Shown here: positions 7,446 through 9,309 of the stretch, in pieces
How positions within the stretch are numbered: position 1 is the stretch's first letter
How the letters are laid out: each line of letters begins with the position of its first letter
Assembly: GCA_016285335.1 (NCBI GenBank)
Contig: JAEEQO010000117.1
Location: 1-9,309, forward strand
Direction of reading: 5' to 3'
Length of the DNA stretch: 9,309 nucleotides
From: Victivallales bacterium
GTDB lineage: Bacteria; Verrucomicrobiota; Lentisphaeria; Victivallales; UBA1829
Position numbers and translations under genes: made by a program
The notes under the pieces: generated by a model
What the model saw: only the letters and a program-made list of their open reading frames with translations
What the model was told of the DNA's origin: nothing
Database searches by the model: none

Positions 7446-7467
7446 CCGTTCCCCCGGTCGGGAACGG
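7446..7467. other. Inverted repeat, 8-bp stem and 6-nt loop
   Basis: The arms ccgttccc (7446-7453) and gggaacgg (7460-7467) are exact reverse complements around the loop ccggtc. The hairpin sits 47 bp after the murD stop. No U-run follows, so it is not a standard intrinsic terminator. It could stabilise the murD mRNA 3' end or attenuate read-through. Confidence 0.55.
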
Positions 7468-7529
7468 ATGCGATCCCGGCGGTCCCGCGCGGGCAGCCGG
7501 GCGTCCTTATCTCTTGTTTCTAACCAACC

Positions 7530-7548
7530 GGCGGCCGCGGGAGCCGCC
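7530..7548. other. GC hairpin just before a ribosome binding site
   Basis: The arms ggcggc (7530-7535) and gccgcc (7543-7548) enclose a 7-nt loop. The stem ends 2 nt before the AAGGAAG of the Bat-like gene, so a folded leader could affect ribosome access. Short GC stems are common by chance in such DNA. Confidence 0.35.
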
Positions 7549-7566
7549 TGAAGGAAGCATTGCAAC

Positions 7567-9309
7567 ATGTCGTTTCTCAGTGGCAGCGTATTATGGAACT
7601 TGCTCTGGATCATACCGTTGATCCTTATTGTGGCCGTCGCGGGCAGTGTCCGCCGGACCCGGCTTCTCCGAAAGATGTTCGGCTCGGACGAACGCATCGA
7701 ACGTTTCTCCAACGCCTCGCGGGGCAAACGCGTCTTCCGCATCATCCTGCTTTCCCTCGTGGTCCTGCTTCTGGCGGTCGCCGCGGCGCGCCCGTCCTGG
7801 GGACGCCAGGTCCGGCAGGACACCTCCAACGGACGCGACCTGCTGGTGCTGTTCGACGTCTCCCGGAGCATGCTCTCCGACGACGTGAAGCCGAGCCGCA
7901 TGGACCACGCGAAATGGCTCGTGCGCGAAATCGTCCGGAAGAATCCCGGCGACCGCTTCGGCCTCATCGCGTTCGCGGGCGAATCCTTCCTGATCTGCCC
8001 GCTCACGGTCGACCGCGCGAGCTTCATCCAGCTCGTCGACGACCTCGACACCGACACGATCCCCATCGGCGGCACCAATGTCCAGCTCGCGCTTGAAGAG
8101 GCCGTCAAGGCGTTCAAAGGCGCACAGGGCACGCACAAGGCCGTCATCCTCATCACGGACGGCGATGAGCTCACCGGACGCGGCGCATCCGTCGTCGGCG
8201 ACCTCGCCAACGCGCAGATCCCGGTCTTCGCCGTCGGCGTGGGCGATCCGTCCAATCCGGCTGTCATCCGCGTCCCCGGCGAGGACGGCAAGCTCCGCAT
8301 CCTCACCGACCGCGACGGCAATCCGGTCAAAAGCCCGCTCAACGAACCGCAGCTGACCGAACTTGCCCGGCGGACCGGCGGCATCTACGTGCGTTCCACA
8401 GCCGCATACAGCGGCCTCGACGAGCTCGAGACCCGCATCAAGATGCTCGACCGCAAGGAAAGCGAAAATTCCGTCTCCATGTTCCGCCCCATCGAACGAC
8501 CCGCGTACCCGCTCGCCGTCGCGGCCATCCTGCTCGCGATCTTCTTCTGTGTCTCCGAAACGCGCCCGCGTTCCGTCCAGACGCTGATCGCATTCGCGGC
8601 GCTTCTTTTGTTCGCCGCTCCGGCGACGACACACGCCCAGACGGCTCCCCCCTCCGCCCAGGTTCAACAGGCACAGGCAGCCGCATCCGCCGACGCGGGA
8701 AACGCAGCGGAACAGCCAGCCCCGGAACCCGCCAAATCGGCATCCGAGCTCTACAACAGCGGACTGGAACAGCAGCAGGTCGAACACGACGACGAGAAGG
8801 CACGTTCGTTCTATGAGCGCGCCATCGCCGCATCCGAAAAGGAACCGCTCGTGCGTGCTTCGTCCTACCAGAACATCGGCGTCATTTCCCACCTTGACGC
8901 CCGCACCAGCCTCCAGGACGCCGTGGACAAGCTTCAGGCGCAGGACCTCAATTCCGCCGAAAAGACCGTCGAAGAAGCGCTGACCAAGCTCGGCCTTGCC
9001 GAGGACCTTTACCGCGAAAGCATGCGCTCCGCCGCCGGCGACGCTTCCGTCATCCGCAACCAGCAGATCCTTCTTGCCGACCGGAAGCAGGCCGAACAGC
9101 TCAAAAAACAGATCGAGGAGCTGAAGAAGCTCATGGAACAGGCGCGCCAGCAGACGCAGCAGGCCCACGACCAGCAACAGCAGGAAAACCAGCAGAACGA
9201 ACAGCAGGATCAGCAGGATCAGCAGCAGTCCGGCGAACAGGACCAGCAACAGCAGAATCAACAGGACCAGCAGTCCGGTGAGCAAAATCAGCAACAGCAG
9301 GACCAGCAG
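7567..9309 (+). CDS. BatB-BatC-like fusion: membrane VWA domain plus TPR and Gln-rich region, open at right edge
   Basis: An uninterrupted frame of 581 codons reaches the window end with no stop. ATG 7567 is the only credible start, since an in-frame TGA lies at 7549-7551. Two N-terminal membrane helices (about 12-28 and 57-74) precede a BatB-type von Willebrand A domain (about 90-295). Its MIDAS metal site is complete: DVSRS (Asp97, Ser99, Ser101), Thr170 in GGTNV and Asp198 in ITDGDE. PSRMDHAKWLVREIV and ARRTGGIYVRS are also BatB-like. A third helix (314-330), a short basic loop and a fourth, signal-peptide-like helix ending THA-Q (337-358) follow. Next come a TPR-like segment (about 392-490, ASELYNSGLEQQQ), a coiled-coil stretch (about 500-530) and a Gln-rich tract. 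The positive-inside rule puts the VWA and TPR parts in the periplasm. In Bacteroidota these are separate proteins of the Bat aerotolerance operon; their molecular role is not settled. Confidence 0.9.
   Translation, partial: MSFLSGSVLWNLLWIIPLILIVAVAGSVRRTRLLRKMFGSDERIERFSNASRGKRVFRIILLSLVVLLLAVAAARPSWGRQVRQDTSNGRDLLVLFDVSRSMLSDDVKPSRMDHAKWLVREIVRKNPGDRFGLIAFAGESFLICPLTVDRASFIQLVDDLDTDTIPIGGTNVQLALEEAVKAFKGAQGTHKAVILITDGDELTGRGASVVGDLANAQIPVFAVGVGDPSNPAVIRVPGEDGKLRILTDRDGNPVKSPLNEPQLTELARRTGGIYVRSTAAYSGLDELETRIKMLDRKESENSVSMFRPIERPAYPLAVAAILLAIFFCVSETRPRSVQTLIAFAALLLFAAPATTHAQTAPPSAQVQQAQAAASADAGNAAEQPAPEPAKSASELYNSGLEQQQVEHDDEKARSFYERAIAASEKEPLVRASSYQNIGVISHLDARTSLQDAVDKLQAQDLNSAEKTVEEALTKLGLAEDLYRESMRSAAGDASVIRNQQILLADRKQAEQLKKQIEELKKLMEQARQQTQQAHDQQQQENQQNEQQDQQDQQQSGEQDQQQQNQQDQQSGEQNQQQQDQQ
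9229..9309 (+). repeat. Gln-rich 15-residue repeat in the Bat-like protein
   Basis: The unit SGEQDQQQQNQQDQQ (9229-9273) is followed by SGEQNQQQQDQQ (from 9274), which is cut by the window end. The protein pattern is kept with Asp/Asn swaps while several codons differ silently (GGC/GGT, GAA/GAG, CAG/CAA). That suggests an older duplication rather than simple slippage. The surrounding 9140-9228 is also Gln-rich. Confidence 0.8.

Larger units (their letters stand above)
7400..7566 (+). other. Intergenic gap between murD and the Bat-like gene
   Basis: These 167 bp hold two hairpins and the ribosome binding site of the next gene (AAGGAAG at 7551-7557). I see no convincing -35/-10 pair, no T-run terminator and no RNA gene. 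Whether the Bat-like gene is read from the upstream promoter or its own is open. Confidence 0.6.

Noticed and set aside
7446..7467. Intrinsic terminator after murD
   Set aside because: The stem is good but is followed by atgcgatccc instead of a T-run, so it is kept only as a hairpin.
7560..8096. A 178-codon plus-strand frame starting just before the Bat-like gene
   Set aside because: It is out of frame with the VWA protein, rich in Arg and Pro, and lacks family motifs.
7591..9294. A 567-codon minus-strand frame with a Leu-rich start opposite the Bat-like gene
   Set aside because: The Leu-rich start is simply the reverse of the Gln codon tract (CAG read backwards is CTG). The plus strand carries an intact VWA metal site.
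9131..9309. CRISPR-like or satellite repeat array at the right edge
   Set aside because: The repetition follows codons for Gln, Asp, Asn, Ser, Gly and Glu in the open reading frame and has no separate spacer units.

Overview
This window is GC-rich, densely packed bacterial DNA with five protein-coding genes. Two of them run off the edges. Signal peptides, an O-antigen-ligase-type membrane enzyme, a peptidoglycan precursor ligase and a Bat-type aerotolerance protein point to a didermic (Gram-negative) bacterium. The mix of a LolA-like exported protein and a fused BatB/BatC-like protein in GC-rich DNA recalls the Lentisphaerota/Verrucomicrobiota part of the PVC group. That placement is an impression from family resemblance and was not tested.

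Left half, minus strand (1-3797): a large ATP-dependent Lon protease with an unusual C-terminal tail of about 270 residues rich in Lys, Pro, Glu and Ala. It is followed 7 bp downstream by the start of an exported protein that resembles LolA/RseB-fold lipoprotein-sorting proteins and is cut by the left edge. The ribosome binding site of the second gene lies inside the last codons of lon, so the two look like an operon.

Middle (3798-4046): a divergent intergenic region of about 250 bp with one plausible sigma70-type promoter facing each way. A perfect 11-bp palindrome covers the -10 of the lon promoter.

Right half, plus strand (4047-9309): an O-antigen ligase/polymerase-family membrane protein with a C-terminal helical, TPR-like region overlaps murD by 4 bp (ATGA). 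After a 167-bp gap with two hairpins comes a four-helix membrane protein that joins a BatB-type von Willebrand A domain to a BatC-type TPR and Gln-rich region. It is still open at the right edge. The common theme is the cell envelope (surface polymer assembly, peptidoglycan precursor synthesis, envelope stress tolerance), next to protein quality control by Lon.

I found no RNA gene, CRISPR array, insertion sequence or integration site. I see no evidence of a wholly new multi-gene system. The most unusual items are the Lon tail and the BatB-BatC fusion with a signal-peptide-like segment at the junction.
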